DNA of 64,000 nt. It comes from an uncultured Bacilli bacterium. Its GTDB lineage: Bacteria; Bacillota_I; Bacilli_A; RF39; UBA660. Of this stretch, positions 26,544 through 35,299 are shown one piece after another. Made by a program: the position numbers and the translations under genes. The notes under the pieces are model-generated. The model did no database searches, was not told the origin of the DNA, and saw nothing but the letters and a program-made list of their open reading frames with translations. Numbering within the stretch: the first letter of the stretch is position 1; the number at the start of each line of letters is the position of its first letter. The DNA is taken from the NCBI GenBank assembly GCA_934101575.1, contig CAKORJ010000001.1, positions 310,001 to 374,000 on the forward strand, read 5' to 3'.

Positions 26544-27695
26544 TTAGTTTTTAATTTTTTGTTGTTTTGCTTCATCTACTTGTTTTAGTCCTAGGTTTAT
26601 AAAATATATTATTACAAGCCATGCTAATATTGTCATTGTTATTTGAGTTATATAATATGGCAAGCTTATTGGCATGTCCCAGATACCGTGTAATATGATT
26701 GGTATTAAGCAGATAAGCAAAAACCTTTTGTCGTTTAAATGTTTTTTATTTAATGGCTCAAATCCTTTTACATACATTAATGCTGCTCCTTCTATGGCTG
26801 CCCATGCTACATGTCCTCCTGGAGCTAGGAATCCTCTTAGTTTTATTACATTTAGCATTGCATCTAGTCCTCCATTTAATCCAAATCTTAATATATACCC
26901 AGCTGTTTCAAATGCTGCAAAACCTGCTCCTACTGCAGCACCTATTAATAATCCATCTAGTATATAATTGCTTTTTTTACTTTTGAAGAGAAATACTGCT
27001 ACTATCACTGTTTTTGCTACTTCTTCAATTAGGCCTACCATTAATGCACCAAAGTATGTTGTTATATCTGTATTAAAGTCAAGTGAGAATAAAAGTATTG
27101 CTACTATTAATGAAAGAGCTCCTCCCCAAATAAAGTATTTTATAACTTTATAAAATGGTATATTTCTAAAAACATTTATCTCAAAGAAAAATATTAATAC
27201 TGTTACAGGAATAGCAAAAGCTGCTAACATTATCATAGCTGGTAAGAAGTTTTCATTTCCATAATTTATAAAACCTATTCTTGTTGGAATGTATGCTATT
27301 ATAAAGAATACTAATATTTTGAAATATACCCATGCACTTGCTTTTCTTGGATCAATATCCTTTATTTTTGGAGTGGTTTTTGCTCCTCCACAGATAAATA
27401 CTTCATCTAGTTCTTCATCGGTATGTTTAGCAAAAGTATTTTTGAATAGATCTTTGAATGTTACATAGTTTTCTGATTTTGCTCCAGTTATTTTATCAAG
27501 GTTTTCACTTACTATTCCTGGTTTATTTTCTTTTTTTATTGGATATCCACAATTACTGCAGAAATCATCGTTTTGTTTTACTTTTTTACCACATTCTGGA
27601 CAGGTTTCTACTTCTGTTTTTATGCCACAGTGAGGACATGTTCTTGCTGTATCTGATATTGATTTTCCACATTCTTTACATTTTACTAAGGCCAT
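26544..27695 (-). CDS. PrsW family intramembrane protease with N-terminal zinc ribbons
   Basis: A 383-residue protein. Two zinc ribbons occupy residues 1-55 (CKECGKSISDTARTCPHCG; CPECGKKVKQNDDFCSNCG). About eight membrane helices follow, carrying the PrsW motifs GLIEEVAKT (E-E-x-x-K), a second helix with DGLLIGAAVGAGFAAFET, and H residues in GGHVAWAA and ILHGIWD. PrsW in Bacillus cleaves the anti-sigma factor RsiW. The zinc-ribbon fusion is common in gut Firmicutes. It begins 1 bp after the upstream zinc-ribbon gene, so the pair forms an operon. Substrate unknown. Confidence 0.88.
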   Translation of the reverse strand: MALVKCKECGKSISDTARTCPHCGIKTEVETCPECGKKVKQNDDFCSNCGYPIKKENKPGIVSENLDKITGAKSENYVTFKDLFKNTFAKHTDEELDEVFICGGAKTTPKIKDIDPRKASAWVYFKILVFFIIAYIPTRIGFINYGNENFLPAMIMLAAFAIPVTVLIFFFEINVFRNIPFYKVIKYFIWGGALSLIVAILLFSLDFNTDITTYFGALMVGLIEEVAKTVIVAVFLFKSKKSNYILDGLLIGAAVGAGFAAFETAGYILRFGLNGGLDAMLNVIKLRGFLAPGGHVAWAAIEGAALMYVKGFEPLNKKHLNDKRFLLICLIPIILHGIWDMPISLPYYITQITMTILAWLVIIYFINLGLKQVDEAKQQKIKN

Positions 27696-27696
27696 T

Positions 27697-28419
27697 TTAA
27701 CTTTCTCCTTTTAGAGTGTTAAATATTACTCTAACATTATTATTTATTTCTTCTGTGTTGATATTTTCTTCTTTAGTTCCTACCATAAATACTTTGTTAT
27801 TTATTAAGGTTGCATATCTATTGTCTATCACTGTATGACCACTTGATGTATATTTATACTGGATTCCATATACATAATAACTTCCTACTGTATCTGATAT
27901 TAGATCTACTGTTATTGTTACATCATTATAATTTTTTCTTAATTCATCCGTAAAAGCATTTAAGAATTGTACAGGATTTTTATAATCTTCAAACCATCCT
28001 AACATAATATATGGAATTAATGCCCCAGCACTATCAATACTTTGTCCTATATAACTAAATCCATTCTTATCTGTATATGTTTTATAATTATTTGGCATTT
28101 CATAACTTACTTTTAAATTTTGATCTTTATATACCACATAACCATTATAAGTTCCTGGTATCTGCTTGCTTTGTTTGTTTTCTGTAGTTGGTTCATTTGT
28201 TGTAGGTTCTTTATTCTTTTCATTATTTTGATTTAACATATAGAATCCTACGACTATTATCAATAGTCCTAATATTATATATTTGTAATCTACTTTGCCT
28301 CTAAACTTTTGACTGTTGTTCTTTTTGGGTTCATTTTTTAATTCATAACCACACTTTGGACAGGTATCCGCCTTATCACTTATGCTTTTTTTGCATTCTG
28401 GACATTTTATTAACGCCAT
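27697..28419 (-). CDS. Zinc-ribbon membrane protein with extracellular domain
   Basis: A 240-residue protein: a zinc ribbon (CPECKKSISDKADTCPKCG) at residues 5-24, one transmembrane helix (YIILGLLIIVVGFYML), a Thr/Glu-rich spacer, and an outer domain of ~150 residues with YVVYKDQNLKVSYEMPNNYKTYT, similar in style to PsbP/LpqN-like lipoprotein domains. The N-terminal ribbon resembles that of the downstream PrsW protein, which suggests duplication of the module and possibly a substrate-protease relationship. That link is inference from adjacency. Confidence 0.75.
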   Translation of the reverse strand: MALIKCPECKKSISDKADTCPKCGYELKNEPKKNNSQKFRGKVDYKYIILGLLIIVVGFYMLNQNNEKNKEPTTNEPTTENKQSKQIPGTYNGYVVYKDQNLKVSYEMPNNYKTYTDKNGFSYIGQSIDSAGALIPYIMLGWFEDYKNPVQFLNAFTDELRKNYNDVTITVDLISDTVGSYYVYGIQYKYTSSGHTVIDNRYATLINNKVFMVGTKEENINTEEINNNVRVIFNTLKGES

Positions 28420-28473
28420 GTTATCACTTCCTTTATTTTGTTTTTCATCTCATTTATCACTTCCCTTTAGTTT

Positions 28474-28502
28474 AGTATAGTTTAAATTGTTTTTTAGGAC
28501 AA
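28474..28502 (-). promoter_or_regulatory. Candidate promoter of the zinc-ribbon/PrsW operon
   Basis: Read on the minus strand: -35 TTGTCC (28497-28502), 17-bp spacer, -10 TATACT (28474-28479). The -35 lies 3 bp from the 35-bp palindrome of the divergent XRE gene. Confidence 0.5.
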
Positions 28503-28505
28503 TTA

Positions 28506-28540
28506 TCTTGTCAATAAAAACAATGTTTTAAATGACAAGA
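28506..28540. promoter_or_regulatory. 35-bp two-tier palindrome, candidate operator
   Basis: The arms TCTTGTCA...TGACAAGA (8 bp) and, nested inside, AAAACA...TGTTTT (6 bp) are arranged symmetrically around a single central A with 3-bp spacers on each side (8-3-6-1-6-3-8). It overlaps a plausible -35 (ATGACA, 28532-28537) that is 17 bp from a TATATA -10 (28555-28560) of the XRE gene, and abuts the divergent promoter. It is well placed for autoregulation. Confidence 0.7.
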
Positions 28541-28590
28541 CTTTTGTTTTGTTTTATATATATGTTAAAATGTTTTTGGAGATGTAATTT

Positions 28591-30321
28591 ATGGAGTTTA
28601 AAGATGTTTTAAATGAATATCTTGATATTGTTAAATGTTCTTCCAAGGAGTTAGCTATACAAACTGGTATTTCTGAATCTGCTATTAGTAGATATAGAAG
28701 TGGTGAGAGAACTCCTAAAGAAGATAGTAAACAATTGAAAGAAATTAGTTTAGTTATTGAGAAAATGATTAACGAAAATAATGTCTGTTGCGATTATGAT
28801 GAATCTGTTTATGAGAGATTATCTAAGTGTATAAAGGGAAAAGATAGTTTTGATTATAATAGTTTTAGCAATAATTTTAATAAGTTAATTAATGTTCTTA
28901 AAATTAATATTAATGAAATGTCTAAGTATATTGTGTTTGATCCTTCGCATATTTCTAGAATAAGATATTGTAAAACTAAACCTTCTGATCCTATTGCTTT
29001 TTGTGAGAAAGTTGCAAATTATATTGTCTTTAAACATAGTAATCAAGATAAATCTAATATTTGTACCTTTTTTGGAATATCTAGTTCTGAGGGGTTGAAT
29101 GATAAAGATTTATTTAGTTTAATATTTGAGTATCTTACCAGTAATAATGTAAAGAATAGTGATGATCAAATTGAAGTATTTTTAACTAGACTTGATAAAT
29201 TTGATTTAAATGATTATATTAGTGCTATTAGTTTTGATAAGTTAAAAGTTCCTAATATTCCTTTTTATAAGGCTAAAAGTAAAAAATATTTTGGTCTTGA
29301 TATGATGAAAAAAGGAGAACTCGATTTCTTTAAAGCTACTGTTTTATCTAGGTGTAATGATGACATATTTATGTGTAGTGATATGCCTATGGAAGATATG
29401 GCGGAGGATATTGACTTTGGTAAAAAATGGATGTTTGGTATTGCTATGTGTTTAAAAAAAGGTTTACATCTTAATATTATCCATAATTTAGATAGACCTT
29501 TTAATGAAATGATGCTTGGGCTTGAGAGTTGGATACCTATTTATATGACTGGGCAAATATCACCTTTTTATTTAAGAGAAGTTAAAAATAGTGTTCATCA
29601 ACATTTAAATTATGTGTCAGGAGAATATGCTTTATGTGGTGAGTGTATTAAGGATCATCATGATGATGGTATGTATTATTTAGCTACTAATACTAAAGAA
29701 GTACAATATTATAGAAGAAAAGCAAAATTTTTACTTAGTAAGGCTTTCCCTTTGATGGAGATTTATAAAGAAAAAGACTTTGATGTTTTTAATGTATTTT
29801 TATCTGATGATTTAAAAATCAAGACTAATAGAAAGAGAATACTAAATTCTTTGCCTCTATTTACTATTTCTGATGAATTGCTTGATAGTATCCTGATTAG
29901 AAATAATGTTTCTAATCAAGATATGAAACTTATAAAAGAATATAAAAAGCTTGAAGAAGATAATATGAGTACAAAACTTAATAATGGAAAAGTTATAGAT
30001 ATTATATATGAGTATAATGAAAATGAGTTTTTAAAAAATGATATTTGTCTTCCCCTTGAGAATGTTTTTTATAGTAAAAAGATTACGTATACTTATGATG
30101 AATATAAGAAACATTTAAATATGACTATTAATTATAAAAATAGTAACTATAAAACTAAATTTAATAATTATAAGACTTTTAAGAATATTTCTATAGAGAT
30201 AGTTCATGGTAAATATATTATTATTTCTAAGAATATGAATCCTATTATTCATTTTATTATAAAACATCCTAAATTAGTTGATTCTTTTGAAAATTTTAAT
30301 CCTTTAGTAAAAGAAAAATAA
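28591..30321 (+). CDS. Large XRE-type helix-turn-helix protein
   Basis: A 576-residue protein with an XRE HTH at residues ~15-50 (SSKELAIQTGISESAISRYRSGERTP) and a second, weaker HTH-like region at ~90-135 (NINEMSKYIVFDPSHISRIRYCKTKP). The remaining ~430 residues contain a conserved-looking core (FFKATVLSRCNDDIFMCSDMPMEDMAEDIDFGKKWMFGIAM and later GLHLNIIHNLDRPFNEMMLGLESWIPIYMTGQ). Such long XRE proteins with a sensor-like C-terminus occur in gut Firmicutes; the ligand is unknown. The GGAGATG box supports the start. It is divergent from the zinc-ribbon/PrsW operon and flanked by a 35-bp palindrome. Confidence 0.75.
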   Translation: MEFKDVLNEYLDIVKCSSKELAIQTGISESAISRYRSGERTPKEDSKQLKEISLVIEKMINENNVCCDYDESVYERLSKCIKGKDSFDYNSFSNNFNKLINVLKININEMSKYIVFDPSHISRIRYCKTKPSDPIAFCEKVANYIVFKHSNQDKSNICTFFGISSSEGLNDKDLFSLIFEYLTSNNVKNSDDQIEVFLTRLDKFDLNDYISAISFDKLKVPNIPFYKAKSKKYFGLDMMKKGELDFFKATVLSRCNDDIFMCSDMPMEDMAEDIDFGKKWMFGIAMCLKKGLHLNIIHNLDRPFNEMMLGLESWIPIYMTGQISPFYLREVKNSVHQHLNYVSGEYALCGECIKDHHDDGMYYLATNTKEVQYYRRKAKFLLSKAFPLMEIYKEKDFDVFNVFLSDDLKIKTNRKRILNSLPLFTISDELLDSILIRNNVSNQDMKLIKEYKKLEEDNMSTKLNNGKVIDIIYEYNENEFLKNDICLPLENVFYSKKITYTYDEYKKHLNMTINYKNSNYKTKFNNYKTFKNISIEIVHGKYIIISKNMNPIIHFIIKHPKLVDSFENFNPLVKEK

Positions 30322-30334
30322 TATTTATTATTAT

Positions 30335-30375
30335 AAAAAAAGAAACTAGAAAATGTAAAATCTAGTTTCTTTTTT
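30335..30375. terminator. Bidirectional terminator between XRE and mosaic surface protein genes
   Basis: A perfect 15-bp inverted repeat (AAAAAAGAAACTAGA/TCTAGTTTCTTTTTT) with a 10-nt loop lies between convergent genes and covers the stop codon of the minus-strand gene. Confidence 0.85.
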
Positions 30376-33232
30376 ATTCTAAATTAAACTTTTGTTTGTC
30401 ATATTTGTAATTGTGTTCTACTTCTTCTTGTGTTAAGACCTTATTATAAACTCTTATGGAATATATTTTTCCTTTGAAATAGTTTTCAGGTCCTCCCACA
30501 TAAACAGAAGCTTCTGGAGTTTTTGCATCAAACGAAAACTCTTTTTCATTAATTAAATTACTTTTATTAAATAATTTATAAGTTCTATTATTACGAGTAC
30601 TAGTAAGCAACATAAATTTATTAATATCATTAGAAGTTACACTAATTCTACTATCTGAAAAATTACTTGACCCATCTGCATACTCATATCCCATAGTATA
30701 ATTACTAAAAAGCCAAAGCGCGCCATATTGATTTATTGATTGTCCATCTTTATGAGTATTAAATAACATTTGATAATTTGTATCTATTTTCTCGATCTTA
30801 TATAAAACCTCAATTGTATTATACTTAGAAATATTATAAACTACTCCACTAGATTTATAAGCATAATCATTACTGCCATCAAAAGATAAATAATTATCAT
30901 ACCAAGTAGGTCCACTAAGTGTAGAAGTATTACCCTTACCACTTAAATCTTTCCAAGTTGTAGTTGTATAATTTCTATCAGTTCCAGTATTAGCATAACC
31001 ATCATACCATAAAACAAGTCCATCAGATACATAACCATTATAGTTATCAACATAAGCATTTATTCTATGACCATTACTTGTTTCTATACTAGCTTCATTT
31101 AAAATCTCAGTCCAATTACTATTATCTTTAGAAACATAAGTTTTATTATTATAATAACTTCTAGGATCTCCAAAATAATTCCAAAGTGCCACCTCATCCA
31201 AATCATAAGAACTCCCTAAATCTACAACAACACAACTATTATTTGAAGGATCAGAAACATCAACATAATTAGAAGGAGAAATATCTCCATCTACAACCCT
31301 AGAAAAAGGATTAGAACCAGTACCAGTAATACTTTTACCTTTAGCAACATTAACACCATCTTTTATAGCCTGAAGTTCAGTAAAATGATTATAATTATTA
31401 GCAGTATTATAACCAACACAACTCTTTATATATCTAACATCATTTAATTTAGTATTTCTTCTTTTTGGTTTTGTATCAACATAACTAATTTTAGCATATC
31501 CATCTCCAGTATTATAATAAGTTGAAATTTGTCCCCCAATAAAGTATTTACCACTATAATGCAAAGTCTCCCCAGTATGAGTTAATGTCCCAGAATCCTT
31601 AACAGAGTTTACACCAGCATAACCACTTATATATGAAGAGCCTCCTCCTCCAGCAGGGCCAGCCCCTCCACCATAGTAGCCACCGCCGCCAGAATTATAA
31701 TAAGTAGTAGAATTAGTTCCACCGTAACCAAAAGAGCCTGCTGTACCATTTAAATTTGCTGTTCCACCAGATGTTTGTGTTGTACTCTCAACCGTATAAC
31801 TAGTATGATAAACATATTCAGAATAAAGCCCGCTGGCATTACCACCTTTCGGAGCACTACTATCCTGATACGTACCACCTGCTCCTCCAGCAACCATTAT
31901 TCTACTTGTTAAATCTTTAGTTAAATAAATATTACTCATTGCTTTACCACTACTTGTCTCAGCATATGTACCATTTTCAGAACTTGTATATATAATAGAA
32001 TTTATCTTTTTATCACTAGTTAATAACTCAGTCTTTTGATCATTATACGTTCTACCATCACTATAATAATGCCATACCTCTATTTTGCTAATAATATATT
32101 CCGATCCTAAATCAATCTCAACATAAGAATCATTGCTACCTTCTAAACCGAAATAATTATCACTTGTAGTATTACCATCAGTTATAGCATTTGGGGAAGT
32201 AGCAGTACCTCCATAATGAGGTCCTGTTCCATTATAAGAAACACTTTTACCATTACTTATTACATTACCAGATTCATCATAAACTTTTATTTCTACCCAA
32301 TGACTTGCTGAGTTTTTTGATGAACCATTAATATAATTTCTTACATATCTATACTTTTTGCTTGGCTTAATATTATTACCGTAAACCCTAACATCAGTAG
32401 CACCACCACTACCAGATTTATCACCTTGTTTACTACAACAATTAAATGTCTTCTTCATACCACCAACATTAAAATATAACTTTTCATTTGCCTCTAAATA
32501 TATATAACCACTAGTCTTAGCAGCATAGCCAGGATGAGCCTTAGTATAATCATTATAATTATTATTTCCAGTAGCACCACCCATTTCTATGTAATAATAA
32601 CCATCCCTTGGTACTGTGTATTCCTCTGTCTTTCCAGTATAATTAAATGTTTTAGTTGATTCAGAATCCATGCTTTCTGGTCTTTGAGTTGCTTCAATCT
32701 TTAATTTTAAGAAAGCTTTATAATCTTCAAGGTTTGCAATCTCATCTTCTTTTGATTTATCTAGCCATATTCTAAGTTTATAATTTAATACTTCATTTTT
32801 ATATATGACATCACTATCAATTATATTCTTTACTTTTTCCAAGGACATTGGTCCATATTCTTCACCATTTATTTCAAGTCCTATTTTAATATATTTTGTG
32901 TCTAATACTTTTCCAGTATAAGAACCGGGTACATCATTTATTAATTTCAAGTCATATCTTGCTGGGGAATTTCCTATATTTTTGATATTAAATTCATAAC
33001 TATTTGTATTTAATAATCCATCTTCATCTGACTTAACAGTTATTTTTTCACTTATATTATCATAATATTCTGTTAATTTTAGTTTTACATTTCCTGTTTT
33101 TATTACTTGTTCGTTTGAATCACTTTCTGTTCCTTTTAATATAGCATAACTAGTCCCTATTACTAATGATAATAATCCTACCATTATTAATAATAAGTAA
33201 ACAGTATTCTTCTTATTTTTTATGTAATCCAT
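30374..33232 (-). CDS. Mosaic surface protein: TasA-like N-terminus, Gly-rich, two discoidin-like and a LamG-like domain
   Basis: A 952-residue secreted or anchored protein. A membrane/signal segment lies at residues 10-30, then a TasA/camelysin-like domain at ~31-185 (GTSYAILKGTES...VIKTGNVKLKL). A glycine-rich domain occupies ~195-290 and ~440-585 (GGGGYYGGGAGPAGGGG) and is interrupted by a discoidin (F5/8 C)-like module at ~294-420 (SYVEIDLGSEYIISKIEVWHYY). A second discoidin-like module is at ~598-725 (VVVDLGSSYDLDEVALWNYFG), and a concanavalin/LamG-like domain at ~735-945 (WKDLSGKGN...LSFDGSNDY...GKIYSIRVYNKVLTQEEV). All modules bind carbohydrate or protein in other bacteria, so an adhesin or glycan-binding role is likely. 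It has its own strong AGGAGGGG box. Confidence 0.85.
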   Translation of the reverse strand: MDYIKNKKNTVYLLLIMVGLLSLVIGTSYAILKGTESDSNEQVIKTGNVKLKLTEYYDNISEKITVKSDEDGLLNTNSYEFNIKNIGNSPARYDLKLINDVPGSYTGKVLDTKYIKIGLEINGEEYGPMSLEKVKNIIDSDVIYKNEVLNYKLRIWLDKSKEDEIANLEDYKAFLKLKIEATQRPESMDSESTKTFNYTGKTEEYTVPRDGYYYIEMGGATGNNNYNDYTKAHPGYAAKTSGYIYLEANEKLYFNVGGMKKTFNCCSKQGDKSGSGGATDVRVYGNNIKPSKKYRYVRNYINGSSKNSASHWVEIKVYDESGNVISNGKSVSYNGTGPHYGGTATSPNAITDGNTTSDNYFGLEGSNDSYVEIDLGSEYIISKIEVWHYYSDGRTYNDQKTELLTSDKKINSIIYTSSENGTYAETSSGKAMSNIYLTKDLTSRIMVAGGAGGTYQDSSAPKGGNASGLYSEYVYHTSYTVESTTQTSGGTANLNGTAGSFGYGGTNSTTYYNSGGGGYYGGGAGPAGGGGSSYISGYAGVNSVKDSGTLTHTGETLHYSGKYFIGGQISTYYNTGDGYAKISYVDTKPKRRNTKLNDVRYIKSCVGYNTANNYNHFTELQAIKDGVNVAKGKSITGTGSNPFSRVVDGDISPSNYVDVSDPSNNSCVVVDLGSSYDLDEVALWNYFGDPRSYYNNKTYVSKDNSNWTEILNEASIETSNGHRINAYVDNYNGYVSDGLVLWYDGYANTGTDRNYTTTTWKDLSGKGNTSTLSGPTWYDNYLSFDGSNDYAYKSSGVVYNISKYNTIEVLYKIEKIDTNYQMLFNTHKDGQSINQYGALWLFSNYTMGYEYADGSSNFSDSRISVTSNDINKFMLLTSTRNNRTYKLFNKSNLINEKEFSFDAKTPEASVYVGGPENYFKGKIYSIRVYNKVLTQEEVEHNYKYDKQKFNLE

Positions 33233-33292
33233 TAGAACCCCTCCTAGTTTAATATACTTATATTTTACTATATTTAATTTGTTGTTTCAAGT

Positions 33293-33326
33293 AAAAAGGA
33301 TAAGCTTTCTAAAGTTCTTATCCTTT
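33293..33326 (-). terminator. Terminator of argS
   Basis: A perfect 10-bp stem (AAAGGATAAG/CTTATCCTTT) with a 12-nt loop, followed on the minus strand by further T. It lies 19 bp after the argS stop. Confidence 0.8.
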
Positions 33327-33344
33327 ATTATTTCTTATCTTTTA

Positions 33345-35045
33345 TTACATTTCACTTGGTATATCTATTATTAGAAGACTAAGTAATTTTTTCATTGTTT
33401 CATACGTATATTCTAGTAAATTTGTCCAATCATTTTTAATTTGTTCATTTTCTTGTTTGGAAATATTATTATTTTGATAGAATGTATTTGTTATTACTGC
33501 TAGATCATATAGATAATCCGCTATGTAATGTGGCATTCTTTTTTCACTTGCTATATTTACACTTTCTCCGGCTTTTAATAGTTGCATCCTTAGTTGTCTA
33601 TCTGTTTTATTATAGACTTGATTACTTATTTCTTTATTTGTTGTTTTTATTTCGTTTACTATTTTTCTTATTCTTACTGCAGTATATAATAGATAGGGTC
33701 CTGTTTTTCCATTTACATCTGAGAACTTTTCTATATCAAATATATAATTGTTCTCTCTATTATTTTGAAGATCTGCATATTTTAGAATGGAATTTACTAT
33801 TATATCTATATCTTCTTTTTTCATGTTTTTATTTGATTCTTTTTTTGATATAAATATTTCTTTTGTTTGTTTTATTAATGATTCTAGTGATAATGTTTCT
33901 CCACTTCTAGTTTTAAATGGTTTTCCATTTGGACCATTTATTGTTCCAAAATATTCATGTTCTAACTTTGTATTTTTTGTTAAATTACTTATTTGACAAG
34001 CTCTAAATACTTGTTCAAAATATAATCTTTGTCTATCATCTGTTACATATAATATATAATCTGGATTAAAATCTTGCATTCTTTGATAAATTGTTGCCAT
34101 ATCACTTGTTGCATATAGGTATGCTCCACTTTTTCCCTGTACTATTAGTGGAGGCATTTCTTTGTTGTCACTTTCTTTATTTACTCTTACTATTTTAGCC
34201 CCATCATCTGTTTCTAAAACTCCTTGTTTGTCTAAATAGTTCATTAAACTATCTATATATTTGTAACTATCCCTTTCTCCATACCAGTAATCAAAACTTA
34301 CTCCTAGGTATTTATATATTTTTTTGATATCATTTAATGATACGTCATACATTACTTTAAAGTATTCAGTATATTCTTTGTTTCCATCTTGTAACTCTTT
34401 AGTTATTCTTTGACATTCTTTTTTTACAGTTTCATCCGTTTTGCAAAGTCCAGACATTTTGGGATATATTTCTTGTAATAGTTCTATTGTTATATCTTCT
34501 GGTTTTAAACTTCTTTGTTTTAGTCCATATATTACTTGACCCATTTGTAAACCAAAGTCTCCTAAATGGACATCTCCTATTACTTTGTTTCCTTTTTCTT
34601 TTAATATTTCATATATTGATTGTCCTATAATTGCTGGTCTTATATGTCCTACATGAAGTGGTTTTGCAATATTAGGTCCACCATAATCTACTACATAAGT
34701 CTTAGGATTTGTTTCTTTTGTTATACCATAGTTTCCTTCATTTATCATCTTATTTAATTCATCTGCTATAAACTCATCTCCTAATTTTAAGTTTATAAAT
34801 CCAGGCTTTACAAATGTTATTTCTTCTAGATAATAATTAATATTTTTGATTTGTTCTAGTTCTTCTATTATCCTTTTTCCTATTTCTTCCGGGGTGTTAC
34901 CTGTATCTTTGGCTATTTTGAAGACACTATTTATTTGAAGGTCACATAACTCTGGTCTGTTTGATTTAGTTATTTTAGCATATTCTTTATTATAATTATT
35001 TTTTATAAATGCTTCTTCTATTATTTGTTCTAGTTTTTGTATCAT
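33345..35045 (-). CDS. argS: Arginyl-tRNA synthetase
   Basis: A 566-residue class I synthetase charging tRNA-Arg. The HIGH motif is HVGHIRPAIIGQSI at residues ~136-149, within YGGPNIAKPLHVGH. The KMSKS loop is degenerate (KPFKTRSGET), as usual for ArgRS. The C-terminal anticodon domain is all helical with DRQLRMQLLKAGE. Length is normal. Transcription is controlled by a T-box leader with an Arg specifier, so expression rises when tRNA-Arg is uncharged. Confidence 0.96.
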   Translation of the reverse strand: MIQKLEQIIEEAFIKNNYNKEYAKITKSNRPELCDLQINSVFKIAKDTGNTPEEIGKRIIEELEQIKNINYYLEEITFVKPGFINLKLGDEFIADELNKMINEGNYGITKETNPKTYVVDYGGPNIAKPLHVGHIRPAIIGQSIYEILKEKGNKVIGDVHLGDFGLQMGQVIYGLKQRSLKPEDITIELLQEIYPKMSGLCKTDETVKKECQRITKELQDGNKEYTEYFKVMYDVSLNDIKKIYKYLGVSFDYWYGERDSYKYIDSLMNYLDKQGVLETDDGAKIVRVNKESDNKEMPPLIVQGKSGAYLYATSDMATIYQRMQDFNPDYILYVTDDRQRLYFEQVFRACQISNLTKNTKLEHEYFGTINGPNGKPFKTRSGETLSLESLIKQTKEIFISKKESNKNMKKEDIDIIVNSILKYADLQNNRENNYIFDIEKFSDVNGKTGPYLLYTAVRIRKIVNEIKTTNKEISNQVYNKTDRQLRMQLLKAGESVNIASEKRMPHYIADYLYDLAVITNTFYQNNNISKQENEQIKNDWTNLLEYTYETMKKLLSLLIIDIPSEM

Positions 35046-35059
35046 TTTTATTCCTCCTT

Positions 35060-35264
35060 AAAATAAAAATTCTATAAAGATAAGGACGAGATATTCCCGT
35101 GGTACCACCTTACTTCATAGAATCTATGCACTTAATCCTTTAACGCAGAAAATACGTTTTTTGCTAAAAGATACGTTCATAAGGACTTATTATTTGGTTC
35201 TCACTAATTCCAAACTCACTTTAATAAGTTTTTCTTATTACTACTTCTTTATTACTGCAACTTG
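35060..35264 (-). ncRNA. T-box riboswitch for argS
   Basis: On the minus strand the leader contains the T-box sequence AAGGTGGTACCACGGGAA (35094-35111) and then a U-rich region. Stem I pairs AAAGA with UCUUU. Its internal loop has AGUAGUA on the 5' side and GAACGUA on the 3' side, which places an Arg codon CGU as specifier (plus-strand 35173-35175). The terminator stem (AGATTCTAT.../...ATAGAATTTTT, about 35065-35124) competes with the antiterminator. When tRNA-Arg (ACG) is uncharged it should stabilise antitermination. Confidence 0.93.
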
Positions 35265-35270
35265 TTTTAA

Positions 35271-35299
35271 ATAATAACAATTTTTATTTATTTTGTCAA
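35271..35299 (-). promoter_or_regulatory. Promoter of the argS T-box leader
   Basis: Consensus -35 TTGACA (35294-35299), a 17-bp spacer and -10 TATTAT (35271-35276), read on the minus strand. The TGA stop of the upstream HerA-like gene is part of the -35 box, so promoter and stop codon overlap. Confidence 0.8.
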
